A DNA stretch of 64,000 nucleotides from DATFQE01 sp963738205 (GTDB lineage Bacteria > Actinomycetota > Thermoleophilia > Gaiellales > Gaiellaceae), in the NCBI GenBank assembly GCA_963738205.1, contig CAVTVQ010000008.1, forward strand, positions 1 to 64,000. Reading direction: 5' to 3'. Position 1 is the stretch's first letter. Each line of letters begins with the position of its first letter. This document shows, piece by piece, positions 17,251 through 25,477 of this stretch. The notes under the pieces are model-generated. The model was given only the letters and a program-made list of their open reading frames with translations. It did no database searches and was not told the origin of the DNA. Made by a program: the position numbers and the translations under genes.

Positions 17251-19082
17251 GCCTCGTCCTCCGCGAAGAAGCGCTCGACCGCAGCGAGGTCCTCCACGAG
17301 CGGGCACGACGGCAGCGCCTCGATCAGCTGCTCGCCGTACGCGCGCGTGTAGATCCTCGGATCGAGGATCGCCGCCACACCGCGGTCGGCATGGCTGCGG
17401 ACTAGCCGGCCGAAGCCCTGCCGTAGCTGCAGCGTCGCGATCGGAAGCGCGTAGTCGCGGAACCAGTCGCCGCCGCGCTCGACGATCAGCTCGCAGCGCG
17501 CCTCGGTGAGGGGGTCGCCCGGCGAGGCGAACGGCAGCTTGTCCATCACGAGCAGCGAGAGCGACTCGCCCGCGACGTCGATCCCCTGCCAGAACGTCGA
17601 CGTCGCGATCAGGACCGAGTCCGTCTCCGCCCGGAAGCGCTCGAGGAGCCTCTCCCTCGGTGCGTCGCCCTGCACGAGCACGGTGTAGGGAAGGCGGCCG
17701 CGCAGTCTCGATGCGAGCTCGTCCAGCATGCGGTACGACGTCGTCAGCACGAGTGCACGCCCACGCGAGTGGCGGCAGAGCGTCTCGGCCTCCTCCGCCA
17801 CGCTCTCCTCCCGCGGCTCGGCGACGCTCCGCGGGACGTAGAGGAGCGCCTGGGAGCGGAAGTCGAACGGTGAGCCCGCGTCGAAGCGGTCGGCGTGGTC
17901 GAGCCCCAGTCGGCGTTCGACGAAGCCGAATTCGAGCGTCGCCGACACCAGGATCGCGGTCGGTCCTTCGGACCACAGGGCGTCGCGCAGACGCTCGGCC
18001 ACGTCGGCCGGGGCGCTCGCCAGCAGGCCTGGCTCCGACCAAACCACCAAGTCGGGACTCGTCGGCTCGAGGCACGTCGTGACGTCGTACGCGAGCTTTC
18101 GAGCGCGTCGCGCGATCGCGTCGAGCTCGTCGCCGCGGCCCCACAACGCGTGCGCGAGGCGCTCGAGCTCGTCGATCGCGACCAGGCTCGGCTCCTGCGG
18201 CAGCTTGCGCAGGCGGCGGCGGCCGCTCGGTGGAGCGACCTCCCGAAGCAGCGCCTCGACGGCGGCCTCCATGCGCTCGCCGGCGCGCGCGGGCAGGCGC
18301 ACGTCTCCGGCGGCAGCGGCCTGGGCTGCATCGAGGGCGAGTCGGCGCACGGCACCGACGGTGATCCGCGCTCCCAGCCACGTCGCCGCCGACTCCTCGA
18401 GCTTGTGCGCCTCGTCGAAGATGACCGCGTCGTGCTCGGGCAGCACCCGCGCTCCCTCGGCGCCGTCGCGGAGTGCGAGGTCGGCGAAGTAGAGGGCGTG
18501 GTTCGCGATCACGAGATCGGCCTTGCCGGCCGCCTGCCGCGCGGTCTCGGCGAAGCACGTTTGCACCCGTGGGCAGCGGCGGCCGAGGCAGCGGTCGGCG
18601 CCCACCGCGAGCTCCGACCAGAGCGCCGCCGAGGGCTCCTCCTCCAGCTCGGCGCGGTCGCCGGTCGTCGTCGAGGCGATCCAGGGCAGCAGCCGCTCGT
18701 ACGCCCCGTCGTGGCCGCCGAGGAGGCCGACGCCGTTCAGCTGTGTGGCATCCACGCGCTTGCGGCAGAGGTAATTCTGCCGCCCCTTCAGCACTGCCAC
18801 CCGCACCTTGCGGCCGAGCGCCTCGGCTGCGAGCGGAACGTCCTTCGTCAGCAGCTGGTCCTGCAGCGCCTTCGTCGCCGTCGCGACCACCACCCGCCGC
18901 CCGGAGTCGAGGGCCGGCAGCAGGTAGCCGAGGCTCTTGCCGGTCCCCGTGCCCGCCTGCGCGAGCAGGTGCTCCTCGGCCGCGAGAGCGCGTTCGACCG
19001 CCTCGGCCAGCGCCAACTGCTCGGGGCGGTGCTCGTAGCCGGGGAGGATCGATTCGAGGCGCGCGAACGCGTGCACGGGCAC
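17220..19082 (-). CDS. dinG: DinG-type ATP-dependent DNA helicase (XPD-like, Fe-S)
   Basis: A 620-residue superfamily 2 helicase, 5'-to-3' type. Q-like start HRPEQLALAEAV, Walker A LLAQAGTGTGKSLGYLLPAL (about 40-60), DEAH box AVIFDEAHKLEE (about 215). Four Cys between motifs I and II (NYLCRKR, then CLGRRCPRVQTC, about 110-185) are the 4Fe-4S ligands of the DinG/XPD group. Motifs V-VI appear as STFWQGIDVAGESLSLLVMD and RQGFGRLVRSHADRGV. Likely role: unwinding R-loops, D-loops or other structures in repair. Start is GTG at 19082; it is divergent from the DUF1697 gene by 50 nt. Confidence 0.88.
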   Translation of the reverse strand: MPVHAFARLESILPGYEHRPEQLALAEAVERALAAEEHLLAQAGTGTGKSLGYLLPALDSGRRVVVATATKALQDQLLTKDVPLAAEALGRKVRVAVLKGRQNYLCRKRVDATQLNGVGLLGGHDGAYERLLPWIASTTTGDRAELEEEPSAALWSELAVGADRCLGRRCPRVQTCFAETARQAAGKADLVIANHALYFADLALRDGAEGARVLPEHDAVIFDEAHKLEESAATWLGARITVGAVRRLALDAAQAAAAGDVRLPARAGERMEAAVEALLREVAPPSGRRRLRKLPQEPSLVAIDELERLAHALWGRGDELDAIARRARKLAYDVTTCLEPTSPDLVVWSEPGLLASAPADVAERLRDALWSEGPTAILVSATLEFGFVERRLGLDHADRFDAGSPFDFRSQALLYVPRSVAEPREESVAEEAETLCRHSRGRALVLTTSYRMLDELASRLRGRLPYTVLVQGDAPRERLLERFRAETDSVLIATSTFWQGIDVAGESLSLLVMDKLPFASPGDPLTEARCELIVERGGDWFRDYALPIATLQLRQGFGRLVRSHADRGVAAILDPRIYTRAYGEQLIEALPSCPLVEDLAAVERFFAEDEAHLDAVSATR

Positions 19083-19132
19083 AGGCTATGCCGCCGGTCC
19101 GCTGTTCCTCTCCGGTTAGGCTGCGCCGGCCG

Positions 19133-19681
19133 GTGGCTGCGACGAAGACACAGATCGCGCTGCTCCGCGGCATCAACCTCGCCCGCCGCCGGCGCGTGTC
19201 GATGGCCGAGCTGCGTGAGCTCGTGAGCGGCCTCGGCTACGACGACGTCCGCACCCACCTGCAGAGCGGCAACGTCCTCCTCACCAGCGCGGAAACGCCT
19301 GCGGCCGTCCAGCGCAAGCTCGAGGGCGAGCTCGAGCGTGCGCTCGGCATGGACGTCCAGGTCGTCGTCCGTACCCGCGACGAGCTGGCCGCGGCGATCG
19401 ACCGGGACCCGCTGGCTGACGTGGTCGCCAAACCGTCGTGGTACCAGGTGACCTTCCTCTCACGGAAGCCCGCGGCGAAGGTCGTGCGGGAGCTCGAGAG
19501 CTGGGACGTGGCGCCCGAACAGCTCGTCGTCCGCGAGCGCGAGCTCTACGCGTGGCACCCGAGCGGCATGCAGAAGTCGAAGCTTGCGCGGATGCTCTCC
19601 GCCAAGGACCTGGGAGTCGTCGCGACGGCACGGAACTGGAACACGGTCACGAAGCTGCTGGCTCTGGCGGACGACGGTTGA
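19133..19681 (+). CDS. DUF1697 family protein
   Basis: A 182-residue protein matching the DUF1697 pattern: QIALLRGINLARRRRVSMAE near the N-terminus, then VRTHLQSGNVLLTS, and at the end ATARNWNTVTKLLALA. The family is widespread in actinobacteria and its function is unknown. GTG at 19133 (VAATKTQIALLRGI) gives the usual short leader; ATG at 19088 is an alternative. It is divergent from the helicase gene. Confidence 0.85.
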   Translation: MAATKTQIALLRGINLARRRRVSMAELRELVSGLGYDDVRTHLQSGNVLLTSAETPAAVQRKLEGELERALGMDVQVVVRTRDELAAAIDRDPLADVVAKPSWYQVTFLSRKPAAKVVRELESWDVAPEQLVVRERELYAWHPSGMQKSKLARMLSAKDLGVVATARNWNTVTKLLALADDG

Positions 19682-19801
19682 CCGAACTCCGCACGCGGGC
19701 GGAGCTGCGGGCTGGCTCGGTCCCGACGGTCCGTGATCTAGACGGTCGAAGCATGCATACGATGGAGAGCAGCACGACCTTCTCTCCGCCGAAGGTGGCC
19801 G

Positions 19802-22394
19802 ATGAGCGTGATACGTACTCCCGATCAACGTCTGCGGGTGTTCGTGAGCTCGACGTTGGGCGAGCTGGCTGATGAGCGTCGGTCGGTGTCGCGCGCGATC
19901 TCGGCCCTGCGGCTGACGCCGGTGATGTTCGAGCTTGGGGCGCGGCCGCACCCGCCGCGGGAGCTGTACCGGGCATATCTGGCGCAGAGCGACATCTTCA
20001 TTGGGCTGTACTGGCAGCGCTACGGGCAGGTCGGCCCTGGCATGGAGCTCTCCGGCCTGGAAGACGAGTTCGAGTTGTCGCGGCCGTTGCCCCGCCTGTT
20101 GTACGTGAAGGCGCCGGCGCCCGAACGCGAGCCGCAGCTCGCCGACCTGCTCTCGCGCATCCGGCAGGAGGCTTCATACCGCACCTTCCGGACGCCCGCT
20201 GAGCTGGGTCGCCTTGTCCGTGACGACCTCGCGACGCTGCTCAGCGAGCGCTTCGCGGCTGCCGGCCGACCGCCGGTGTCGGTGCCGCCGGCGCGGCGCC
20301 CTCGCCGCCTCCCCGTTGCAGGGACCTCGCTGGTCGGGCGAGATGAGGCCATCGAGGAAGTGGCTGAGTTGGTTGGGCGCGCCGACGGACGGCTGGTCAC
20401 GTTGACGGGGCCGAGCGGGGTCGGGAAGACCCGGTTGGCGATGGCGGTGGGCGACCGGGTCCATGACCGCTTCGATTCAGGCGCCGCGTTCGTGGCGCTG
20501 GCGTCGGTCGGCGATCCCGACCAAGTCCTCGCGACGATCGGCCGAGCGGTTGGGGCCGAGGTAGGAGGGACGGACTCGCCGCTGCAGGCGCTCGTCGACT
20601 ACCTGGATGACGGCCGCTGGCTGCTGATCCTCGACAACCTGGAGCACTTGGTCAGCGTCGCGCGCGACCTGTACGAGTTGCTGGCCCGCTGTCGAAATGT
20701 TGCGATCCTGGCGACCAGTCTCACGGCCGTCAGGCTCCGGGGTGAGCGAGAGTACCCGGTGCCGCCGCTGCCGCTCCCACCCGACCCCGGCACGGTCTCG
20801 GCTGATGCACTGGCTTCCTCTCCGGCGGTGGCGCTGTTCGTCGATCGCGCGCGCGCCGTGCGCTACGACTTTGCCCTCACGGAGGCGAACGCTCTGGCGG
20901 TAGTCGAGATCTGCCGGCGCCTGGATGGTTTGCCGCTGGCGATCGAGTTGGCGGCCGCCCGCGCCAGGACGATCGATCCCGGGGAGCTTCTGTGGCGTCT
21001 GGGGAGATCGCTTGACGCTCTGGGGACCGGCACGGTCGACATGCCCGAGCGCCAGCACACTCTGCGGGCCACGGTCGAGTGGAGCGTCGGCTTGCTCGAC
21101 GACGCCGAGCGGTCGCTGCTCGAGGTGGCGGCTGTTTTCAGCGACGGCTGGACCGTGGAGGCGGCCGCTGCCGTCGCGGGCCTAGACGAGGATCGCGCCC
21201 TCGACCTGACCGAGGCGCTGGCCGGTCACAGCCTCATCTATCTCGATGTCACAGATCACGGCCCCCGTTCGCGGATGCTCGAGACGATCCGGCAGTTCGT
21301 CGCCGAGCGGCTGGCGGCGCGGCTCGACGTCGCCGAGATCGAGCGCCGCCATGCCGAGCACTACCGCGATGCTGGCCGAACAGGCGGATCGACCGCTGCG
21401 GAGCTTCGGCCAGAGCGAGTGGGTGGAGCGCTTGCAGGCCGAGGCGGGCAACCAGGGGGCCGCAGTGCGCTGGTACCTGGCCAACGATCCCACGCCGCTC
21501 CCGCACCTCTTCAGGGTCCTGTCGCCCTTCCGGGTGCTGTGGGTCTTCTGGGGCGTGCGTTACGAGATCATGGCCGAGGCCCGCTCCTGGGTCGACCAGC
21601 TCCTGCCGACCGCCGACTCGCTCGACCCCCAGGCCCGAACGGAACTGCTGTTGACTGCCGCGGTGACCGCCCTCGAGGCGAGCGACCACGCAGCCGCGCT
21701 GGCGACGCGCGACCGCCTTGCGCCGCTGCTGGACGAGCTCGACGACCCCTACCTCCAGGCCGTGTGCGAGCTGGTCAACTCGTGGACATCGTTTGTCGTA
21801 CACGACTGGGATCGCGCTGTCAGGGAGTCGTCGGCAAGCCTCGAGAAGCTCCGCCTTCAGGACGAGCCGCTGTGGACGGCCATGGCCCTGCTGAGCGTCG
21901 GCAGCCTGGAGGCAGCCGTGGGCCGCTACGACGATGCCGACCGCCACCTGACCGAGACGCGCGACCTTGCAGAGCGGTTCGACAACGACTGGCTCGCCGG
22001 CGCCTCCCGGGTGCGACTTGGCTTCCTGGCGCTGGCGCGCGGCTCGCTCGACGACGCCTTGGCACTGTTCGACGAGGCGCTGGACATCAGCCTGGCGACC
22101 GACAACGCCTACAACCTGATCTTGTGCGTGGACGCGTTCGCCCAGTTGGCTCTCGTGAAAGACGACCCGGAGAGGGCGGCGCAGCTGGCGGGGGCGGCTG
22201 CGGGCCTACGCCGACGGGCCGGCCTACAGGTGTTCAGCTCGCTGACGGGGGAGGCCGAGCTCGTCGTCCAGATCCGCAAGGCGCTGGAGGCCGACCGCTT
22301 TGACCAGCTGTACGCCAGCGGCTCGCGGCTCGAGCTCCAGGAGGCGGTAGCTGCCGCCCGCGACACACACCATGCGAGCGCTCACACATCCTGA
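19802..22394 (+). CDS. DUF4062 - STAND NTPase - TPR protein, one frameshift
   Basis: About 864 residues if joined. Residues 8-100 are a DUF4062 domain (RLRVFVSSTLGELADERRSV, SDIFIGLYWQRYG). Residues about 175-480 are an NB-ARC/STAND ATPase with P-loop TLTGPSGVGKTRLAMAV, Walker B GRWLLILDNLEHL and the GLPLAIELAAARA motif. A winged-helix part and a TPR-like C-terminal half follow (WLAGASRVRLGFLALARGSL). The frame shifts by one base near 21370, between the ATPase module and the TPR region (HAEHYR, then AMLAEQADRPLRS). DUF4062-STAND proteins resemble NLR-like sensors, so signalling or phage defence is possible but unproven. ATG at 19802; no operon partner. Confidence 0.8.
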
Positions 22395-22418
22395 GCCGTC
22401 GCCTGATCGCTACGGCTC
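22393..22418 (+). terminator. hairpin after the STAND gene
   Basis: GAGCCGT (22393-22399) pairs with ACGGCTC (22412-22418) around a 12-nt loop, overlapping the TGA at 22392-22394. No T-run, so termination is only suggested. Confidence 0.35.
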
Positions 22419-22439
22419 GACGGCGCCTACGATCGTCGC

Positions 22440-22829
22440 GTGACCGTTGAGGAGTGGGCGGAGCGCTACGGGCGCGCGTGGGAGGAGGCGGACGAGAACG
22501 CGCTCGCCGGCCTCTTCGCCGAAGACGCGGTCTACCGTTCGGCGCCGTTTCGTGAGCCGTTTCGCGGCGAGGCGGAGATCCGCGCGTACTGGCGGCGCGG
22601 CGCGGGCACCCAGAAGGACGTTCGGGTGCGGATGGGCAGGCCGTTCGTCGACGGCGACCGGGCGGCCGTGGAGTGGTGGACGACGATGAGCGATCCCGAC
22701 GACGGCGAGATCACGCTGCCGGGCTGCCTGCTCCTCCGCTTCACACCGGACGGCCGCTGCTCCGAGCTCCGCGAGTACTGGCACGTCCAACCAGGCCGAC
22801 ACGAGCCGCACGAGGGCTGGGGCACCTAA
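22440..22829 (+). CDS. SnoaL-like (NTF2 fold) protein
   Basis: A 129-residue NTF2-like protein: EEWAERYGRAWEEADENALA, LFAEDAVYRSAPF, FRGEAEIRAYW, then the closing ELREYWHVQ. The cone-shaped fold is used by SnoaL-type cyclases, dehydratases and many proteins of unknown role; no substrate can be assigned. GTG start at 22440. The gene stands between the STAND gene and the DUF4394 gene, both on the same strand. Confidence 0.8.
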   Translation: MTVEEWAERYGRAWEEADENALAGLFAEDAVYRSAPFREPFRGEAEIRAYWRRGAGTQKDVRVRMGRPFVDGDRAAVEWWTTMSDPDDGEITLPGCLLLRFTPDGRCSELREYWHVQPGRHEPHEGWGT

Positions 22830-22843
22830 GACACCGTCTCATT

Positions 22844-22868
22844 GAACCCTGCGCGCGGCACGCGCGAA
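22844..22868 (+). promoter_or_regulatory. candidate ECF promoter of the DUF4394 gene
   Basis: GAACC (22844-22848) and CGAA (22865-22868) are separated by 16 nt. The same pair with identical spacing occurs before the sigma factor gene (23844-23868). GAAC-type -35 and CGAA-type -10 elements are common for ECF sigma factors. The element ends 36 nt before the ATG at 22905. Confidence 0.4.
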
Positions 22869-22904
22869 GACCCTCCCGACACGTTCCACGACCTGGAGGG
22901 TCAG

Positions 22905-23786
22905 ATGCACCTCTCACGTTCACTGCGGCGCGGCGTCCTACTCGTCGCGCTGCTCGCACTCGCCGCACCGCTTGCGGCGTTCGCAGACCAGGGGAAGCGC
23001 GGTAACGACCGCGACGACCGGCGCGGCGGCAGCAGCCGCGTGTTCTACGCGACGGACACGGGCAACAGCCTGCTCCGGTTCAGCTCCGACAACCCCGGCC
23101 GCCTGCGGGCCCGACAGATCACCGGCCTGCCGGCAGGGGTCTCGATCAAAGGCATCGACTTCCGGCCTGCCTCCGGCGATCTCTACGCGCTCGGTAGCGA
23201 CAAGGTCGTGTACAGGCTGAACCCGCAGACCGCGATCGCGGTGCCGGAAGGGAAGACCTTCGACCTGAGCCCTTCGATCCTGACCGGTGCCAACAACGGG
23301 TTCGACTTCAACCCGACGGTCGACAAGATCCGGGTCACGAGCGACGCGCGCGAGAACATCCGGCTCAACCCGGATGACGGCACGCTGCTCTCAGTCGACA
23401 CGATGCTGACGCCGGCGGACGTGCAGATCGTCGGGTCCGCCTACACGAACTCGTCGTTCACCGCGTTCGCGACTCGACCGACCGCTACGGAGCTCTACGC
23501 CTACGACATCAGCGGCGGAGCGGATCGGCTGTGGATCCAGCGGCCGGCCAATGCCGGAACGCTGATCATGCCGCTGTCCACCGGGCTCCGCCTGCGGGGC
23601 AACCTCGGCTTCGACATCGCCGGCGCGAACAACGTCGGCTGGGTCGCCGGCACCGAGCAGAGTGGCTCCCGCGCCCGCCTCTATCGCCTCGACCTGAGCA
23701 CCGCGAAGACGAAGTCGATCGGTCGCATCGGCGACGGCTCCCGCACGATCACCGGTCTTGCGGCCGTGCAAGACCAGGATCGTTAG
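22905..23786 (+). CDS. exported DUF4394 domain protein
   Basis: A 293-residue exported protein. Residues 1-26 are a signal peptide (RGVLLVALLALAAPLAAFA), then a basic Asp/Arg/Gly linker (GKRGNDRDDRRGGSS) and a DUF4394 beta-propeller-like domain (FYATDTGNSLLRFSSDNPGR, GIDFRPASGDLYALGS, GFDFNPTVDKIRVTSDAREN, LRLRGNLGFDIAG). Function of DUF4394 is unknown; it is often found next to ECF sigma/anti-sigma pairs, as here. ATG at 22905 with GGAGGG just upstream is preferred over an upstream TTG. Confidence 0.85.
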   Translation: MHLSRSLRRGVLLVALLALAAPLAAFADQGKRGNDRDDRRGGSSRVFYATDTGNSLLRFSSDNPGRLRARQITGLPAGVSIKGIDFRPASGDLYALGSDKVVYRLNPQTAIAVPEGKTFDLSPSILTGANNGFDFNPTVDKIRVTSDARENIRLNPDDGTLLSVDTMLTPADVQIVGSAYTNSSFTAFATRPTATELYAYDISGGADRLWIQRPANAGTLIMPLSTGLRLRGNLGFDIAGANNVGWVAGTEQSGSRARLYRLDLSTAKTKSIGRIGDGSRTITGLAAVQDQDR

Positions 23787-23800
23787 GACAGCTTGAGCAC

Positions 23801-23832
23801 GGGGCGGGTTCCTTGCGGCCAGGGCCCGCCCC
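23801..23832 (+). terminator. GC-rich hairpin between the DUF4394 and sigma genes
   Basis: GGGGCGGG (23801-23808) pairs perfectly with CCCGCCCC (23825-23832), 15 nt after the DUF4394 stop. Without a T-run it could be an attenuator or rho-type site. Confidence 0.45.
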
Positions 23833-23843
23833 GACGCGCGACC

Positions 23844-23868
23844 GAACCGCGGCGGTCGCCACGTCGAA
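23844..23868 (+). promoter_or_regulatory. candidate autoregulated ECF promoter of the sigma gene
   Basis: GAACC (23844-23848), 16 nt, CGAA (23865-23868), the same arrangement as before the DUF4394 gene. The -10 element lies 18 nt before the ATG at 23886. Confidence 0.4.
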
Positions 23869-23885
23869 TCCGGAGCGTCGCAACG

Positions 23886-24461
23886 ATGGATTGGATCTCG
23901 ACAGTCGCCGCCGAACGGGTCGCCGCCGAGGAGGCCAGGCTCCTGGCGCTCGTCGCCGCCGGAAACCGGGATGAGCCCCTCGCCGAGCTGTACCGGCGCT
24001 ACGCCGCGCGTGTGTACGGGCTCGGCCTCCGCCTGCTCGGTGACTGCGGTCTCGCGGAGGACCTCGTGCAGGAGACATTCTTGAGGCTCTGGCGCTCGGC
24101 CGCCCGCTTCGACCCGGAGCGTGCGACCCTGCGAACGTTCCTCTTCATGATCGCCCGGAGGGCGGCCGTCGATCTCTGGCGGCGCCGCCGTTCCACGCAC
24201 GCGGCAGGGGACGCCGAGGCCGAGGCTCTCGTCGACGATGACGCCTTCGAAGCGCTGGTGGTGTCCCTCGACGTCCGTGACGCGCTGGACGGGCTCAGCG
24301 CGAAGCACCGCGAGGTGCTCGAGCTGCACTATCTCGGGGACCTCACCCAGCGGCAGATCAGCGAGCGGCTGGACGTGCCGATCGGCACGGTCAAGACCCG
24401 CACCTACCACGCACTGCGAGCGCTGAAGAGCAGGGTCGAGGAACGGGAGCTCAGTGGCTGA
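23886..24461 (+). CDS. ECF RNA polymerase sigma factor (SigK-like)
   Basis: A 191-residue sigma-70 family ECF factor. Region 2 has LYRRYAARVYGLGLRLLGD, ETFLRLWRSAARFDPERAT and ARRAAVDLWRRRRS. Region 4 ends in a helix-turn-helix (YLGDLTQRQISERLDVPIGT, VKTRTYHALRALKSRV). No extra N- or C-terminal sensing domain is present, so control is through the anti-sigma factor encoded next, whose start overlaps this gene by 8 nt. It may activate its own promoter and that of the DUF4394 gene. Confidence 0.92.
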   Translation: MDWISTVAAERVAAEEARLLALVAAGNRDEPLAELYRRYAARVYGLGLRLLGDCGLAEDLVQETFLRLWRSAARFDPERATLRTFLFMIARRAAVDLWRRRRSTHAAGDAEAEALVDDDAFEALVVSLDVRDALDGLSAKHREVLELHYLGDLTQRQISERLDVPIGTVKTRTYHALRALKSRVEERELSG

Positions 24462-25173
24462 TCGCACGACACCGCACGACGACCTCGCCGCCTACCTGCT
24501 CGAGGCTCTGACCCCGGCTGAGCGCGAGCGCTTCGAGCATCACCTCGAGAACTGCGTCGCCTGTCGGGCGGAGCTGCTCGAGCTGCGAGAGCCGGCACTG
24601 CTACTCGGGCAGGCGGCGCCGCCGATCGTGCTGCCGCGCGGCCTGGAGGCGAGGACGTTCGCGGCGATCGAGCGCGAAGCTGCGCCGCCGCCGAGGCCGC
24701 TGCTTCTGGTCCCCCGGCGCCGGCGCCCGCCCCTGCTCGCCCCCGCCGCCGTGGCAGCCGTGGCCGCGGCCTCGGTGCTTGCGTTCGTCGCCGGCAGGCA
24801 GCTCGACCGCCCCGCCGGGCCCGTCGAGCTCCAGACCGCACTGGTGGCGGCCGGCGGTCACCGAGCGGCAACGGTCGAGGTGCGGAAGGCCGGCATCGGT
24901 CGCGTGATCCGCTTCGACAGCGATGCGCTTCCGGTCCTGCCGAAGGGCGAGTACTACGAGCTGTGGTTCGTCGCTCCGGGCGACACCCCAACGAGGCCGA
25001 ACCGGATCTCCGCGGGAACCTTCCACCCGGACGCCGAAGGGCGTTCGCACGTCCGCTTGGTCGCGGCGGTCGACCCGGCCAAGTACCCGGTCGTCAGCGT
25101 GACAGCGGAGCCGGGTGACGGAGACCCGAAGCCGACCGGTCCCGAGGTCCTGCGCTCGCTTCCCGGGAGCTAG
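24454..25173 (+). CDS. anti-sigma factor (zf-HC2 / RskA type)
   Basis: A 239-residue single-pass membrane anti-sigma factor. Residues 8-45 form the anti-sigma zinc domain with ERFEHHLENCVACRAELLEL (the HxxxCxxC site). One membrane helix lies at about 92-113 (LLAPAAVAAVAAASVLAFVA). The outer part is an RskA C-terminal domain (GKAG-type strands, YYELWFVAPGDTPTRPNRIS). It should hold the sigma factor inactive at the membrane until proteolysis or redox release. GTG start at 24454, coupled to the sigma gene. Confidence 0.9.
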   Translation: MADRTTPHDDLAAYLLEALTPAERERFEHHLENCVACRAELLELREPALLLGQAAPPIVLPRGLEARTFAAIEREAAPPPRPLLLVPRRRRPPLLAPAAVAAVAAASVLAFVAGRQLDRPAGPVELQTALVAAGGHRAATVEVRKAGIGRVIRFDSDALPVLPKGEYYELWFVAPGDTPTRPNRISAGTFHPDAEGRSHVRLVAAVDPAKYPVVSVTAEPGDGDPKPTGPEVLRSLPGS

Positions 25174-25460
25174 CCCGATCCGCGTACGAGCTCGACGAGC
25201 GCGACCAGCCCGGCCGAGGCGCTGACCACACACCCGACCACCGTGAGGACATCCCAGTCCGCGCTGAACGCCGCTGTCACGTAGACGATCGCGAGCAGGA
25301 CGAGGAGGAGGCGGCCGGTCGTCCGCATGCGGCGATTGCTCGCCGCCGCCAGGCCGGCTGCGAGGAGCACCACGATGAGAACGCTGGGCGGCGGCGCCGC
25401 CTCGGCATCGGCGGCGATCGCCACGATCGACCACGCGAGCAGCGCCAGCGCTGCCCACAC
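25170..25460 (-). CDS. small three-helix membrane protein, hypothetical
   Basis: About 96 residues with three hydrophobic segments (LALLAWSIVAIAAD; SVLIVVLLAAGLAAAS; LLLVLLAIVYVTAAFS...VVGCVVSASAGLVALVEL). The frame is open further upstream and includes PCPTCGGPHPSW, a possible zinc knuckle overlapping the end of the aminotransferase gene, but no ATG, GTG or TTG is present there. GTG at 25460 is therefore the only usable start seen. It lies tail-to-tail with the anti-sigma gene (4-nt overlap). Function unknown. Confidence 0.45.
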   Translation of the reverse strand: MWAALALLAWSIVAIAADAEAAPPPSVLIVVLLAAGLAAASNRRMRTTGRLLLVLLAIVYVTAAFSADWDVLTVVGCVVSASAGLVALVELVRGSG

Positions 25461-25477
25461 GGCCGGGGTGGGCGGCC

